From NCBI RefSeq assembly GCF_041381155.1, contig NC_091147.1, positions 11,409,030 through 11,473,029 on the forward strand: 64,000 nucleotides of DNA. Reading direction: 5' to 3'. Below are positions 23,167 through 33,816 of the stretch, piece after piece. A program made the translations under genes and the position numbers. The first letter of the stretch is position 1. Each line of letters begins with the position of its first letter. The DNA comes from Argopecten irradians (lineage: Eukaryota > Mollusca > Bivalvia > Pectinida > Pectinidae). The notes under the pieces are model-generated. The model searched no databases. It was given only the letters and a program-made list of their open reading frames with translations, and had not been told where the DNA came from.

Positions 23167-23469
23167 CCATGGAACACACACCTACCTGATATTTTGGTAT
23201 TTTGTTGCGTGACCCTTTGCCTTAATTACTGCTTGGACTCGTCTTGGTAAAGTTGCATACAGCGCAGCAATATACCCCGGAGTAAATGAAGTCCAAATCA
23301 GAGTTACAGCATCAATAACCATGGAACACACCTACCTGATATTTTGGTATTTTGTTGCTTGACCCTTTGCCTTAATTACTGCTTGGACTCGTCTTGGTAA
23401 AGTTGCATACAGCGCAGCAATATACCCCGGAGTAAATGAAGTCCAAATCAAAGTTACAGCATCAATAAG
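23167..23469. repeat. 152-bp tandem duplication inside the Tc1 element
   Basis: Both copies run from ccatggaacacac to cagcatcaata and differ by a CA unit and about two substitutions. The right copy carries the real end of the transposase frame. The left copy is an extra 3' end, so the duplication occurred after or during the spread of this copy. Confidence 0.9.
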
Positions 23470-24384
23470 TTCTTGGCGACTTTTAATAGTATGCTGCACT
23501 CTCTGTAGACAAATCTTAATCATTCTCCATACATTTTCAATAATGTTTATATCTGGAGACTGAGAAGGCCAGGTTAAACAATTAATATTGTTTTCTGTTT
23601 TCCACTGCTGGGCCCTTCCCGACATGTGTGCAGGACAGTTATCATCTTGGAATATCCAAGGCTTATCGGGAAAATGTTTCAAGATATAACAGGCCATAAA
23701 TTTTGATCTAATAGTTCAATGTACTTATCTGTATTTAAATTTCCTTCTATTGGTCTCAGCACACCTACTCCGGAGGCACAAACACACCCCCAAAACGACA
23801 CTGACACTCGGGAACTACCGTGACGTACAGTCCTGATCCCCAAACACTCGGGACGCCATTTCTCGTCGGCTTTTCTCCACACATACACTTTTTGATCAGT
23901 GCCTAAAACTACTTGTGTCTCATCAGAGAATATTACAGTGTTCCAATTTTTCAGAAATTGTCCAATTTTTATGTCCACGGCACCACTCAACTCGTTTTTT
24001 CCTGTTAACTGCCGATATCGTCAACGTTTTACATACAGACCGCCTGGAATAACCCTCAAAATGTAATCTTCCCTGTACAGTACGTTTTGAAACTTTAACA
24101 GGAGTAAATGAATTAAATTGTGTAGATAAATCTGTCAATGTTTGCCGACGATAATGTTTTACTAGGCGAAAAAGTTGTCGATCCCCCTGTTCACTTGTTA
24201 ATCTGGGCCGCCCGCTTCGCTGCTTATTTTCAATACTTTCTCTTTCTTTGAAATTCTTTAAAAAATTACTGATACTTGAAAGGGAGAATCCTACAATTTT
24301 GGCAATATCTACAACTTTTCTACCACCTTCTTTCAATCGTACCACTTGTTCCTTTTCAGCCAACGTCAATTCCCGGCGAACCAT
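23330..24384 (-). pseudogene. Tc1 transposase (DD34E), broken by two frameshifts
   Basis: Three consecutive minus-strand frames make one Tc1-type protein of about 340 residues. The first (24384-23923) starts MVRRELTLAEKEQVVRLKEG and holds the paired helix-turn-helix DNA-binding part with a GRPR linker. The second (to 23679) carries VIFSDET with the first catalytic Asp. The third (to 23330) carries FQDDNCPAH with the second Asp and SPDINIIENVW with the Glu; 34 residues separate the Asp of DDN from this Glu, the Tc1 spacing. The frame slips near 23940 and again near 23690. The enzyme would cut and rejoin the transposon ends in the nucleus, but this copy cannot make it as one chain. Confidence 0.9.
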
Positions 24385-24553
24385 CCTTCATGATTGTTGA
24401 CGTCTGCTACAAAACTAAAAATAGCCCCACGCGAATTTGACAGATATGGGAGATAACCCCTGCACTACATCTTGCACAACACAAAAGAGTTCCGATTCTA
24501 GTACCAATTTTTGAATCGCGAGGAAAGAAACTGTAATTACTTCCGGGTATTGA

Positions 24554-24598
24554 CCGACGACGCGTCATAAAATGTGAAAGACTTTTGGCACGACACTG
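24554..24598 (-). repeat. Right terminal inverted repeat of the Tc1 element
   Basis: Complement of the left end, finishing ...cttttggcacgacactg before the TA. Confidence 0.9.
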
Positions 24599-24940
24599 TA
24601 TATCAATTATGGATATTTGTTGAGGTTCGCATGGTGTTATTTATAACTCCTTGAAATAATGACCGCGGGTGGTATAACACCATATAAACCGAATCAGATG
24701 TCCTTGACTTTATGTAGCTTCTTACGGCTTTCCAAAGGTGCATGTTAATTACAAAAAAAATCGTTAGTCATAGGACGCCACCTTGAAGAACTAACGTGTG
24801 GGCAATAAAGTTATAACAAAGTTATATTAACAAGGTGCTTCTAAAAATGGAAACACTGTGTTGATATGCTACATAGCCAATGAGAATAGTGGAAAATCGT
24901 ACCATATTTAATATGAAATTAACCAATATCTAGTAAAAAG

Positions 24941-25384
24941 TTAGACTTTTGCAAAATTATGATATCGTAAAACGTCTCCCGCCTTTATATTTATAACGCC
25001 ATGAAGAGGAATGAGTTCTCGTTTACGTTTTATGATAAGTGCAACATGTTGAACTGTGCAAGTACATGTATTCAGGACTGTTCCGTTTGGGAAGTTTCTC
25101 ACTTTTGTGATAGGGAAGCATTTCAATATCAACTGGAATCGGTTCCTCGGAAACATCTTTTGAAACCACTTGGTGGATTGACTGTCCAGTTTCTGATTCC
25201 AATATTCGCTAATAGTGAATTTCCGTATCAAACCCATGTTGATTACGACTGCTAGGAAGCCCTTGAACTCGCTAATGGTCATCGGTTTCCATTTGTTAAG
25301 TCGTGCATGGAGCGATAATCCATGCTGTCTAAGACATTTCCTTGCATATCTGAGAATACAGGGAACCATATTATTTGTGCTCAT
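24941..25384 (-). pseudogene. piggyBac transposase fragment, N-terminal core
   Basis: 147 codons. The part KWKPMTISEFKGFLAVVINM and ISEYW...WFQKMFPRNRFQLILKCF matches the first half of the DDE_Tnp_1_7 (PGBD) domain, before the first catalytic Asp. After LKCF the similarity fades into CTCTVQ-type sequence and no DDD catalytic block follows. It is a truncated relic of a family distinct from the intact copy at 28.2 kb. Confidence 0.7.
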
Positions 25385-25615
25385 TTTATAATGTTTTTAA
25401 TCAGTTTTTATTCTATGAATTATATAATCAGGAAAACAAAAGTTGTATGCATGACACACGTTACATAATTGAAATGTAAGGTAGGTCGGGATATAAAAAA
25501 ATGGGGGGATTCAGTTGCTTTATTACTTACTACATTACGAAGTAATTTGTCTTTCAGGCAGGCTAGAAGTCTGTTATTTCTCATTGCATTAATTTAACTT
25601 TATCTGAATATATAC

Positions 25616-25971
25616 TTAAAAGGCCCACTACCTTTCCGAAACGGCTTTTAATTTCTAAAATGGGAAAAGTAAAACGAGATCGATATTTTTGTATAGTCGC
25701 TAAAGTTATTAACTTACCGTTAATACTACACGTGTCATCACATTCTGAACAATTTGATTAAAATAAATAAAATGTTAATTTTCATAACGCGGGTCGTCTT
25801 ATGTTTCCCGCCGTCGTCCTAAATACCGCGCGGTAGTTGACTATCACTGCAAATCTTGCATATGTTTTGGTGTTGTTACCTCATCTTAGGCCATTGGTAT
25901 GTATTTTCTGATGTTATTCATGTTTTTAAAAACCTTTTATGTTTTCTTCCGGAAAGGTAGTATGCCTTTAA
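25616..25971. mobile_element. TTAA-flanked MITE (type 1)
   Basis: 356 bp including TTAA at both ends (25616-25619 and 25968-25971). The inverted ends read AAGGCCCACTACCTTTCCG on the left and, complemented, AGGCATACTACCTTTCCGG on the right. There is no coding capacity. TTAA targets are the mark of piggyBac-type mobilisation, so it is probably a non-autonomous partner of a piggyBac family. Confidence 0.75.
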
Positions 25972-26196
25972 AGCAAGTGTGGAAAAAATAGCTTTTTGCC
26001 TTCAGATTCACTAAAACGATTTGTCATTGAAATATTATTAGGAAATATAAGGACGATTTTTCCAAAAAGTTCATCGTTCGGATAAAAGTGCCGGTTCTAA
26101 AATGGTAATGTACAATTAACATGTATAAAATAACGTTTGAGGACACCTGGCTACATTAGCAAGAAGAAGAGTTTTCTTAAGTGAGTAATACTTTAA

Positions 26197-26361
26197 TAAA
26201 GACGAGTAAATACATGTTTCAGACATAAAGTAAAAAATATGTTCTGTAAGAATCAGGTAAAATGGCAAAAATGGAACCTTATAAAGACAAATACATACAT
26301 GTCTCATACATAAAAAAAGTTTCTGTAAGAATCAGGTAAAAACGGCAAAAGTGGAACCTGC
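26197..26361. repeat. 85-bp imperfect tandem duplication
   Basis: Two units (26197-26281 and 26282-26361) sharing taaagac, acatgt, tctgtaagaatcaggtaaaa and ggcaaaa.tggaacct. Confidence 0.8.
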
Positions 26362-26603
26362 TCTATCTACTAAAGACTTGGGTAGTAGCCTGCCTTACTA
26401 TCTTCTCTGGTGTCTTCAAGTGTGTAGATATTTCCGTTGGGTAGTGATAGTCTCTTTCTTTATTATACAGTTGAATCCATAAGGAACGCATCTTTTCTTG
26501 TAATGTGTGCGTATGTCGAATGTTGTTTGCCAAGATGTTTTTGATAACGATGCTGCATATCCCTCCATATAATGCAATGGGGATCGTATGAAAAGTACCT
26601 GGG

Positions 26604-27025
26604 TTAATGAGGGTTGTTGTCTGTGTTTGTGGAGTTATCTTGTTTCCCTATGTCATCTGCGTTGATGCCAGTTGATTGCGGTGGTGTGGCTGTTGTTGTT
26701 TCAGTGTCGGTCTTCTGTACCAGATCCAAGATGAAATCAGGATCTAGGAAAGGTTCCAATCCCTCTGGTGTGTTCCATGTGCGAGCTGGCCGTAGTAAAG
26801 TTGCAAGTGTCAATTTGGCAAGAGATTCCTCAGTCTCCATATGTAAATCTGGTTGTGGTGGTGATCGCGGTGGTGCTTCTCCCTGGCGGTGTCTGTTGTG
26901 TCTGAGGCCGCTGTCTGTTGTGTTTGAGGCCGCTGTTCAGTGTTGGTGATATCTTGTGTCTGGCGTCGTGTGTTTTGTGCTGACGCTTGACCTTCCAGGT
27001 TTGTTTCTCTATTCAGGGAAGTCAT
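26604..27025 (-). pseudogene. Unrecognised Gln/Thr-rich frames, overlapping
   Basis: Two minus-strand frames overlap by about 30 bp: 27025-26810 (rich in Gln, Thr, Arg, with repeated TDT and PQTQQT) and 26840-26604 (METEESLAKLTLATLLRPAR... ending in an acidic, Thr-rich tail). They may be one gene split by a frameshift, since the second frame stays open upstream with a Pro/Gln-rich reading. I recognise no domain. It lies directly left of the 35-bp repeat that bounds the piggyBac segment. Confidence 0.25.
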
Positions 27026-27056
27026 GCATATAAATATGATTCCTCGTCAGGTAGGC

Positions 27057-27091
27057 TTGCTCTTAACACATTAAAAGTTGCAACCTTCTCT
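27057..27091 (+). repeat. 35-bp direct repeat, left copy
   Basis: Runs from ttgctcttaacacatta to ccttctct and is identical, base for base, to 30151-30185. It contains two TTAA sites 8 bp apart. Confidence 0.95.
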
Positions 27092-27291
27092 ATACTAATA
27101 GTTATATAACCCTTATCTGTTCACAGTTTTACAGGGAAAATACCAAGAATGCATTATTCAAGTTTGAATCAGCATATCTTTTAAAGTATTCAAGCTAGAC
27201 ACCTAAAATTTTCTATACATAGTACATACATACTCCTCTTCAATTACCAATCTTAAATTTAGAATTTCACCTGCTTATTCAGCAGGTGTGC

Positions 27292-28065
27292 ACAGGTAAA
27301 TACCTATGTACAGGTATTTTTTATTCAATTTGGGATGAAATGTCTGTATTGGTTAAAAACAAACATTCAAATTTAATAATTGGGGTTGGTTAACATTCTT
27401 CTGTACACCGCCGACTACAAAGTATCATGTCTCTGCACCTGGACCTGAAAAAGGTAAGAAAACCTTAATTAGTATACAGGTAAATATCAATTAGATTATT
27501 ATTGTTCTTTAAATTTTCTATGAATCCATGCTCTTCCATTACTGGATAATAAACAATGACTTCGAAGTATCTGGACTAATTTGGTGTTCTTTGCTCTTGC
27601 AGCAGTATGATTATTTCATATTTCCAAGGTACAGAAAACCTGACAGGTGAAATATGCTAATTAGCATACATTTACCGTATATACAGGTAAGTTATAATTA
27701 TCATTCTAAATCATCTTTTTTTCTGATTTCAATAGATATTAATAGATATTGGGTGGCCATCAATGATGAAACTGCTTCTGGAATCCAATATGGTTGCTGC
27801 TGAAGTCACCTGTGGAAGAAAGAGAAAAAACATCTATATTTGGAATCATGGATTATCTAATTTGCATATTAATTTATGCATAATGTATGCAGATATGTAC
27901 ATTACATTACGTTACAAACAGTGTTTGATAGAAATATTTGACTAATAAAGAGATAATTTAAAATAAAACTGTTTTTTTTATTATTATTCTTTTTTATTTT
28001 TATTTTTTATTTTTTAACATATGAACAGATATATACAGGTGAAAACTTGTTAACGAACACAGGTA
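27292..28065. repeat. Six dispersed ACAGGT(A) motifs downstream of the transposase
   Basis: ACAGGT(A) occurs at 27292, 27310, 27476, 27683, 28035 and 28059, all on the plus strand, in the AT-rich DNA between the stop codon and the left 35-bp repeat. A palindrome, tatgctaattagcata, lies near 27654. These may be subterminal transposase sites, or chance. The rest of this 1.1-kb stretch holds no frame I can assign. Confidence 0.35.
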
Positions 28066-28195
28066 AAGAAAACTCGTTAACTGCTACATCATCATAATCT
28101 TCCTCGCAAGGACAGAGACCAATTATCCCATGTCCTACCATATGCAGAATTATGTAATTGAGACCCATACTTGGAATTTGCTTACAATACCTGAA

Positions 28196-29899
28196 TTAAG
28201 TCATCATATTCCTGTGGTGATATGCTGCAAAGCAACCATTTCGGCACAAAGGTACGTCACAGAAAACGCAAAAGAATGAGGTCTCAATATGCCTACCTTT
28301 TGGAGTTCTTCTCTTTTGAACTGAGCATTCCTTGCAAATTTTTTTCCTACCCGATATTTTCTCCAATTTGTGGTGCCCAATTGTCTCTGGTGCTACTACT
28401 TGGTTTGCTAAAGCTACCCTCTTACCTGCCTTATGTTTTCTACAGGTGTATCCAGCAATCAGTTGCTCGGCAACATCAACACGAAACGCCAGGTGGTCAT
28501 AACCTTTCTTGGGGGCAGGGTCTTTCTCAGATTTTGTGTACACAATATGAGCATTTACTATGCTCAAATTTATCACGAACCACAGCAAATATCTCCACCA
28601 TTTCTTACCTGCTCGACCCACAGGGTAGTATGTCCTCATTTGATCTGATTTGTCTACTCCACCCATGTGACTGTTATAATTCAAATTACATGTTGGCTTA
28701 CCTTGTCCCTGAAAAGGCTGCTGTGATGTAGACAAGAAGGTCAGCTGCCTTTTATCTTTGTAAGAAGTTGCAATCATGTTCCCTTTCTGCATCTGCAGTA
28801 ACTCACCATTATTTTTTAGTTTTGCGGAAGCAATTTCAGCAGGTAGACCTTTCCTATTTTGCATGATTGTCCCACACACATAAGTACTTACCATATCTAA
28901 ATGTTCAGCTAATAAAACTGAACTAAAGAAACGGTCGTAATACAAATGGTGGTTTTTGTTGTGAAATGGCTTAGTTATGTTCCATACAACATCATAGCCC
29001 AATCCATGTTGTCGCCCGCCTGGTTTCCTACCTGTGTACACATCAAAATTGGAACAGTATCCTGTGTCAGACTCGCACACTTCCCAAACTTTCACACCCC
29101 ACTTTGTTGGTTTTGCCGGCATGTATTGGCGAAAATGAACACGACCTTTAAATCCAATCATAGCCTCATCAACACTCAAATCTCTAGCAGGCTTGTACAC
29201 TTTCCTAAATTTCTTGGAAACAAGATCTAACAATGGTCTTACCTTATAAAGTGGATCATAGTCTGGGTCGTCTCTGCCAGGCATGTCGGACGTATCCCGC
29301 AGGTGAATATACTGATTTAATTTCAAAAATCTTGTTTTAGGCATGACACCTGAAATAAATGGGTCCCCATACCGCTTGTCTGTGCTCCAGTAGCACCAAA
29401 TACGAGGCAATTGCTTCACACCCATCATAACATTCATACCTACGTAAGCCCGCATCTCGTCAGCTGTCGTCGGACGCCATCTTGGGTCCGGTCCTGTTAC
29501 CTGTTGCCGTTGCTCGGCATACCTATTTGTTTCAATTGCCATAGAATCAAAAAAACTTTGAGGAAGAAACAACCCAAAATAATCAACAACATTTGCATCA
29601 ACATTCAGATTATGTGTGGGGCCCGTATTCTCTGAAAAATCGGGGATGAAATTATCATTTAAATTACGTGACCATTCAGCAGTCACGTTTGCCAAATATG
29701 GGTCATCATCATCACTCCCTTCCTGGTCAGAATCCTGATCGCTGTCGCTGTCTTCATCAACATCGATGTCGGATTCGTCGTTGTTGATGATATCATCAAG
29801 CTCCTGTTCTTTTTCCTGTAGTTTTTCCGCCGCATCACGAACATTTTCGTCGGTAAATCCCTCGAACTCAAAATCACTTTCACCATCACTGTCCGCCAT
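28196..29899 (-). CDS. piggyBac transposase, apparently intact
   Basis: 567 residues from the ATG at 29899; an ATG 24 codons upstream is in frame, but the sequence before MADSDGESDF looks untranslated. Residues 1-70 are strongly acidic. The DDE_Tnp_1_7 core follows, with all catalytic positions: D244 in LSVDEAM, D322 in YYDRF and D416 in HMGGVDKSD, with D419 three residues on. The 78-residue gap between the first two equals that of the classic insect enzyme. The C-terminus (about 520-562) is a Cys/His finger (CKEC, CVFC, CRNGC, HH) that binds transposon ends. PiggyBac enzymes excise and insert at TTAA without leaving a scar. No stop, frameshift or intron is seen, so it is a recent insertion, a still active copy, or a gene kept by selection. 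T-rich plus-strand DNA near 27970-28015 could supply poly(A) signals. Confidence 0.92.
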   Translation of the reverse strand: MADSDGESDFEFEGFTDENVRDAAEKLQEKEQELDDIINNDESDIDVDEDSDSDQDSDQEGSDDDDPYLANVTAEWSRNLNDNFIPDFSENTGPTHNLNVDANVVDYFGLFLPQSFFDSMAIETNRYAEQRQQVTGPDPRWRPTTADEMRAYVGMNVMMGVKQLPRIWCYWSTDKRYGDPFISGVMPKTRFLKLNQYIHLRDTSDMPGRDDPDYDPLYKVRPLLDLVSKKFRKVYKPARDLSVDEAMIGFKGRVHFRQYMPAKPTKWGVKVWEVCESDTGYCSNFDVYTGRKPGGRQHGLGYDVVWNITKPFHNKNHHLYYDRFFSSVLLAEHLDMVSTYVCGTIMQNRKGLPAEIASAKLKNNGELLQMQKGNMIATSYKDKRQLTFLSTSQQPFQGQGKPTCNLNYNSHMGGVDKSDQMRTYYPVGRAGKKWWRYLLWFVINLSIVNAHIVYTKSEKDPAPKKGYDHLAFRVDVAEQLIAGYTCRKHKAGKRVALANQVVAPETIGHHKLEKISGRKKICKECSVQKRRTPKGRHIETSFFCVFCDVPLCRNGCFAAYHHRNMMT

Positions 29900-30090
29900 T
29901 GTTGTTATGGAGACGTCGATAAACAACTTCGATATTTTTTTTAGATTTATTTTAAAAAAATGAAGTAACATCGGGAAATAAAAACACAGACACAGAAAGG
30001 AGTATGTATGTATTCAATTTTAACTTTATTGATTTTATTATGATTATTTATTTTGCGTAACCAAGCAACAAAAATAGCAATGTGCACACA

Positions 30091-30152
30091 GCCGGATTCG
30101 GCCGGATTGAACAGATAGGACGTATAAATCTACGGCCGGATTTGGCCGGATT
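30091..30152. promoter_or_regulatory. Four GCCGGATT octamers in two helically spaced pairs
   Basis: GCCGGATT occurs at 30091, 30101, 30135 and 30145, that is two pairs each with 10-bp spacing, 44 bp apart. The last touches the right 35-bp repeat. The position upstream of the transposase gene and next to the presumed end suggests binding sites for the transposase or for a regulator of its promoter. The function is inferred. Confidence 0.5.
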
Positions 30153-30185
30153 GCTCTTAACACATTAAAAGTTGCAACCTTCTCT
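30151..30185 (+). repeat. 35-bp direct repeat, right copy
   Basis: Identical to 27057-27091; the sequences outside differ (tggccgatt on this side, atactaata after the left copy). Confidence 0.95.
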
Positions 30186-30217
30186 TGGCCGATTGATAGA
30201 TGGACCGTGGACATTCC

Positions 30218-30649
30218 GCATGATCGTAAAAGGCGACTAAATTTAGGATCTTATCTTTTCTCTTCTTCTTAACTGACTATCTTTCCTAATGCCTCCCTTG
30301 TTTGGCCTTGAGTTGAGCGTTCGCCCCTGTGAGTAAGGCCCCTAGCCGAGACGCACCGAAGTCCATAAAAGTGGTAGTTTCTGCTCCTGCTTAGCGCTCA
30401 GCATACAGGGAGGGGGACGATTGGTTCGCCCGTTGTCAGTATTATGTGACCGGGTGGGGTGTGTTGCTTGGTGTCTTCCTTGGTGTCTTCGGCGGCATGT
30501 TTCAGTGATATAGCACTATAAAAAGAGCAACAGTTCCAATATACAAGAAGACACGATATGAATATACCGCAGTCTCCCAAAGCACGCACCTAACATAACA
30601 TACACGCAATACCCCGCATACATGAGAGGCCGTCCTTACATGACCATAG
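30218..30649 (+). mobile_element. rep-A copy, sense, both ends trimmed
   Basis: Starts within the head at gcatgatcgtaaaaggcg and stops at catgaccatag, before the (CAAA)n tail. The block atatcactgaagtcgtcc just after it (30650-30667) looks like two short antisense rep-A words. It contains 'ggtgtcttccttggtgtcttcggc', a local 13-bp duplication. Confidence 0.75.
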
Positions 30650-30675
30650 TATATCACTGAAGTCGTCCTACTCCC

Positions 30676-31616
30676 TGATTGCATACGTAGGACCGTTGTC
30701 TAAGATTGAAACTAATTGTTGATATATATTTGTTGCTTACATTGGTTTAGTTTAGTTTGGTTTATTAGGGCCTATTTACAGCCAGTGTCATTATAATTTC
30801 AATTGCAGACAAAAAATCTGAAAACTCATTGTTAATTCTATACAGGAGTCCTTGAGCCAGTTCAAATTATTCAGTATAAATATTCCGATCAAAGCACAAA
30901 TTTGTCTAGACGTAATAATCTTGTGAGACATCTTAATTGACTGCTCTACACACTTCCGTCGTTAAAAAGGATTTTTGTGAATAATACATAATATATGCAG
31001 ACATTGAAGTATTTTTACAGTCTTTTCGAACAACTGTCAAGGTTTTCACATTGTTTTCTTTTTTGATTTATAAATGTCAAATTTGATTTTGTGTTTATGG
31101 GTCTTGGTGATTCTATGTTCTTTGTTGTTTTCATGTTATGTAGTGTTTACTTTGAGAAATAGATTTGCAATTTCAATATATATATACATTTACGTGTTCT
31201 AGTGCGAGTGCACTCTCTTATTATTTTCCTTGCCGGCTGTGGAGTCTGTGTACATAAGCTTTATGCGCAGATTCCAACTCCTCACGCGATACCGGAAGTC
31301 GGTATCTCATACCGTTTAATAGATTTCGTCGTGATTTTAGCGAATTCAACCTTTCAAAAACATATACTAAGACATACTTGTCAGCGATAATCTATTATAA
31401 ATTAAGAACAGTGACATTACACAGTGCTAAACGCATTTCTTTTGTGTAAACTTCAAGCGGCGTATCATACAAACTCTTGCATCGCTCACGATATTCTAAG
31501 CATCTGATAGTCTTCGGAAATTTCCGGAACAATACAATGCAAATCAGGTTTAAATAGTTTAAATAAATTTTAGTACAAGCCACATATTTGATACATTTCA
31601 TATCGTCCTAGGATCT
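30676..31616. other. AT-rich DNA with one foreign retroelement tail
   Basis: 30743-30795 reads (TTTAG)n, then tttattagggcctatttacagcc. This resembles the tail region of rep-A but is clearly another family. Otherwise no gene or repeat was recognised; frames are below 70 codons. Confidence 0.4.
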
Positions 31617-32130
31617 GCCCTGCAGGTAGGGCGTAAGAATTGTACCTGCTGCCCCTATTGCATGATCGTAAAAGGCGACTAAATTTAGGATCTTATCTTT
31701 TCTCTTCTTCCTAACTGACTTTACCTTTCCTAATGCCTCCCTTGGCACCGCCTCACTTTTGGCCTTGAGTTGTGCGTTCGCCCCTGTAAGGCTCTGGGTT
31801 CTGTCCCCTGGCCGAGACACACCAAAGTCTATAAAAGTGGTAGTTTCTGCTCCTGCTTAGCGCTCAGCATAACGGGAGTGGGGCGACTGGTTCGCCGGTT
31901 GTCAGTATAATGTGACCGGGTGGGGTGTGTTGCTTGGTGGCTTCGGCTGCATGCTTCAGTGCTTAAGCATTATAAAAAGGGCAATTGTTCAACTATACAA
32001 GAAGACACGACATGAATATACCACAGTCTCCCAAAACACGCACTTCGCACAACATACACGCAACACATCGCAAGCATGGGAGGCCGTCCTTACATGACCG
32101 TAGCTGTTAATAGGACGTTAATTAATTGAA
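31617..32130 (+). mobile_element. rep-A copy, sense, near full length
   Basis: Clean head (GCCCTGCAGGTAGGGCG) through to gacgttaattaattgaat. The tail lacks a proper (CAAA)n run. It is useful as a reference for sense orientation. Confidence 0.85.
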
Positions 32131-33410
32131 TAAACTATTGTCGTTCTAGTGTTTCTATGAGCGTTGTTAAATCACTCGTGCTGTTTTGTTGATGGACAAA
32201 GGTATAATGTCATTAGGTAGCGCTGACAAGCATACCTATTATCTCAAAACAATAGTCCATCACCCATTGTAATTTGCGTCAATGAACTCCTTTATCGTCG
32301 ACATACTAAATACGTGGCTCTCGTGAGTACAGTCTGGCCACTTTGCCACTAAATTTGTAAAGTTGTCTGAAATTTAAGGCACTTTGATCATCAGCTGGTC
32401 ATACGCAATACTCCGGGGCTTGCTTACACACTCCACACATTCCACACAAACAAAATCACAATTAAGTATGATTGGAGTTGTGTAAAATGTCTTTTAAGTC
32501 TTATTTAAATGTAGACTGGGTGTAAGTGTAAATAACGAATATTTTATAAACTCAATAATGATTGTACCATACACATGTGACACTATACTAAACTTATTTG
32601 AATTTTAAATTATGAGACAATATTCTGAAGTTATTGTTAAAGGTTAGCCCCAATATGTTCTTCAGACAAGCAACCTCGTTATCACATATGACCACTACGT
32701 TGATGGGGCGATACCATTTACTATTAATAAAACAAGCTTCGTCCTTCTTTTCTTATCTGTTGACAGTCCTTGTGATCAAATTAGGGTTCAACGAGGACAA
32801 TTCTTCAGATACATGTCGTATTTATTATAGATATTTGTCCGCCTAAATGGTGCCACCAACAACCTGCTTGAATAATCCTGTCGCATAAAACCCCAGGGCT
32901 ATCAGCACCATTGAAAATACACATAATTCATACAAGTTCTTGTGATTCTGAAAGGTCCTGGGACTGTACTATAAACCCTTAATTTTAATTTTTGTTGTCC
33001 AAATGCTAAAACAGGTGGTTTTTTTTTAGTTTAGTGTTATGAACTTGTATTCTCCTGATTCATTGATATTCCAAATATGGCTTGACAAACTCAACAAGAA
33101 TTCCACGGAAGTGGATGTGTCGCCTGCACAGCACCACAAAAAATAGTTATTTACAGTTGAAAACATTGTTAATAATTAGGTCAAGTAACGTAACTCTTGG
33201 AAATATTGACGGATTTTGACCATTGTTGACCTCATCCGAGATCTCATCGAAGCAATATACCACATTTGGTTGAAGTGGGACAATAAATACTTCCGTTATC
33301 GGACGCCAACGCCGACATAGCGGCCTTTGCGTTGCAGGCGACACAAAACTGAGCTAAACACAAATTTACATAGTAGAAGGGATGTAACTCTTATTGAAGG
33401 TTATCGGCGT
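32131..33410. other. No recognisable genes or repeats
   Basis: Frames are at most 70 codons with no recognisable domains. The sequence is AT-rich without clear promoter or terminator signals. Confidence 0.4.
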
Positions 33411-33816
33411 CCCAAAACACGCACCACGCACTTCACACACTGCATACATGGGAGGCCGTCCTTACATGACCCTAGCTGTTAATAAGGCGTTAATCTAATC
33501 ATTGTTTGTTTGTTTGTTTGATTAATTTACGTCCTATTAACAGCTATGGTCATGTAAGGACGGCCTCCCATGTATGCGGTGTGTTGCGTGTATGTTGTGC
33601 CAGGTGCATGTTTTGGGAGACTGTGGTATATTCTTGTTGTGTCTTCTTGTATAGTGGAACTTTGTCCTTTGTATAGTGCTATATCACTGAAGCATGCCGC
33701 CGAAGACACCAAGCAACACACCCCACCCGGTCACATTATACTGACAACGGGCAAACCAGTCGTCCCACTCCCTGTTTGCTAAGCGCTAAGCAGGAGCAGA
33801 AACTACCACTTTTAAA
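33411..33816. mobile_element. Two rep-A copies tail to tail
   Basis: 33411-33500 is a sense 3' fragment ending gttaatctaatc. 33503-33816 is an antisense copy with a (TTTG)n tail, 5'-truncated at actaccactttta. Their tails face each other with almost no spacer. Confidence 0.75.

Larger units (their letters stand above)
23074..24598 (-). mobile_element. Tc1-like DNA transposon, complete ends
   Basis: 1525 bp flanked by TA at 23072-23073 and 24599-24600, the usual target of Tc1/mariner elements. The inverted ends start CAGTG(A/T)CGTGCCAAAAG and match nearly perfectly for about 31 bp, then more loosely to about 46 bp. The transposase lies on the minus strand. A 152-bp stretch next to the left end is duplicated (23167-23318 and 23319 onward), covering the 3' end of the transposase. 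Confidence 0.9.
27057..30185 (-). mobile_element. Segment with intact piggyBac gene between 35-bp direct repeats
   Basis: About 3.1 kb with one intact transposase gene on the minus strand. I could not find the usual inverted ends next to TTAA. Instead, both sides carry the same 35-bp sequence in direct orientation. The true element borders may lie inside these repeats (each has TTAA twice) or further in. Direct repeats of this length are not the normal piggyBac target duplication, which is TTAA only. Confidence 0.55.

Noticed and set aside
25001..25255. 84-codon plus-strand frame with Cys residues
   Set aside because: It is the complement of the piggyBac fragment at 24941-25384, which gives a recognised domain.
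28222..28731. 169-codon plus-strand frame
   Set aside because: It lies entirely on the opposite strand of the intact piggyBac gene, whose conservation explains the open frame.
27057..30185. Reading the 35-bp repeats as terminal inverted repeats of the piggyBac element
   Set aside because: They are in direct, not inverted, orientation.
31608..31820. Recurring 60-110-codon frames with the same peptide words (for example VPREALGKIKS, LNLVAFYDHAI)
   Set aside because: They occur wherever rep-A occurs, in any orientation, without a stable start or stop. They are translations of a non-coding repeat, not a protein family.
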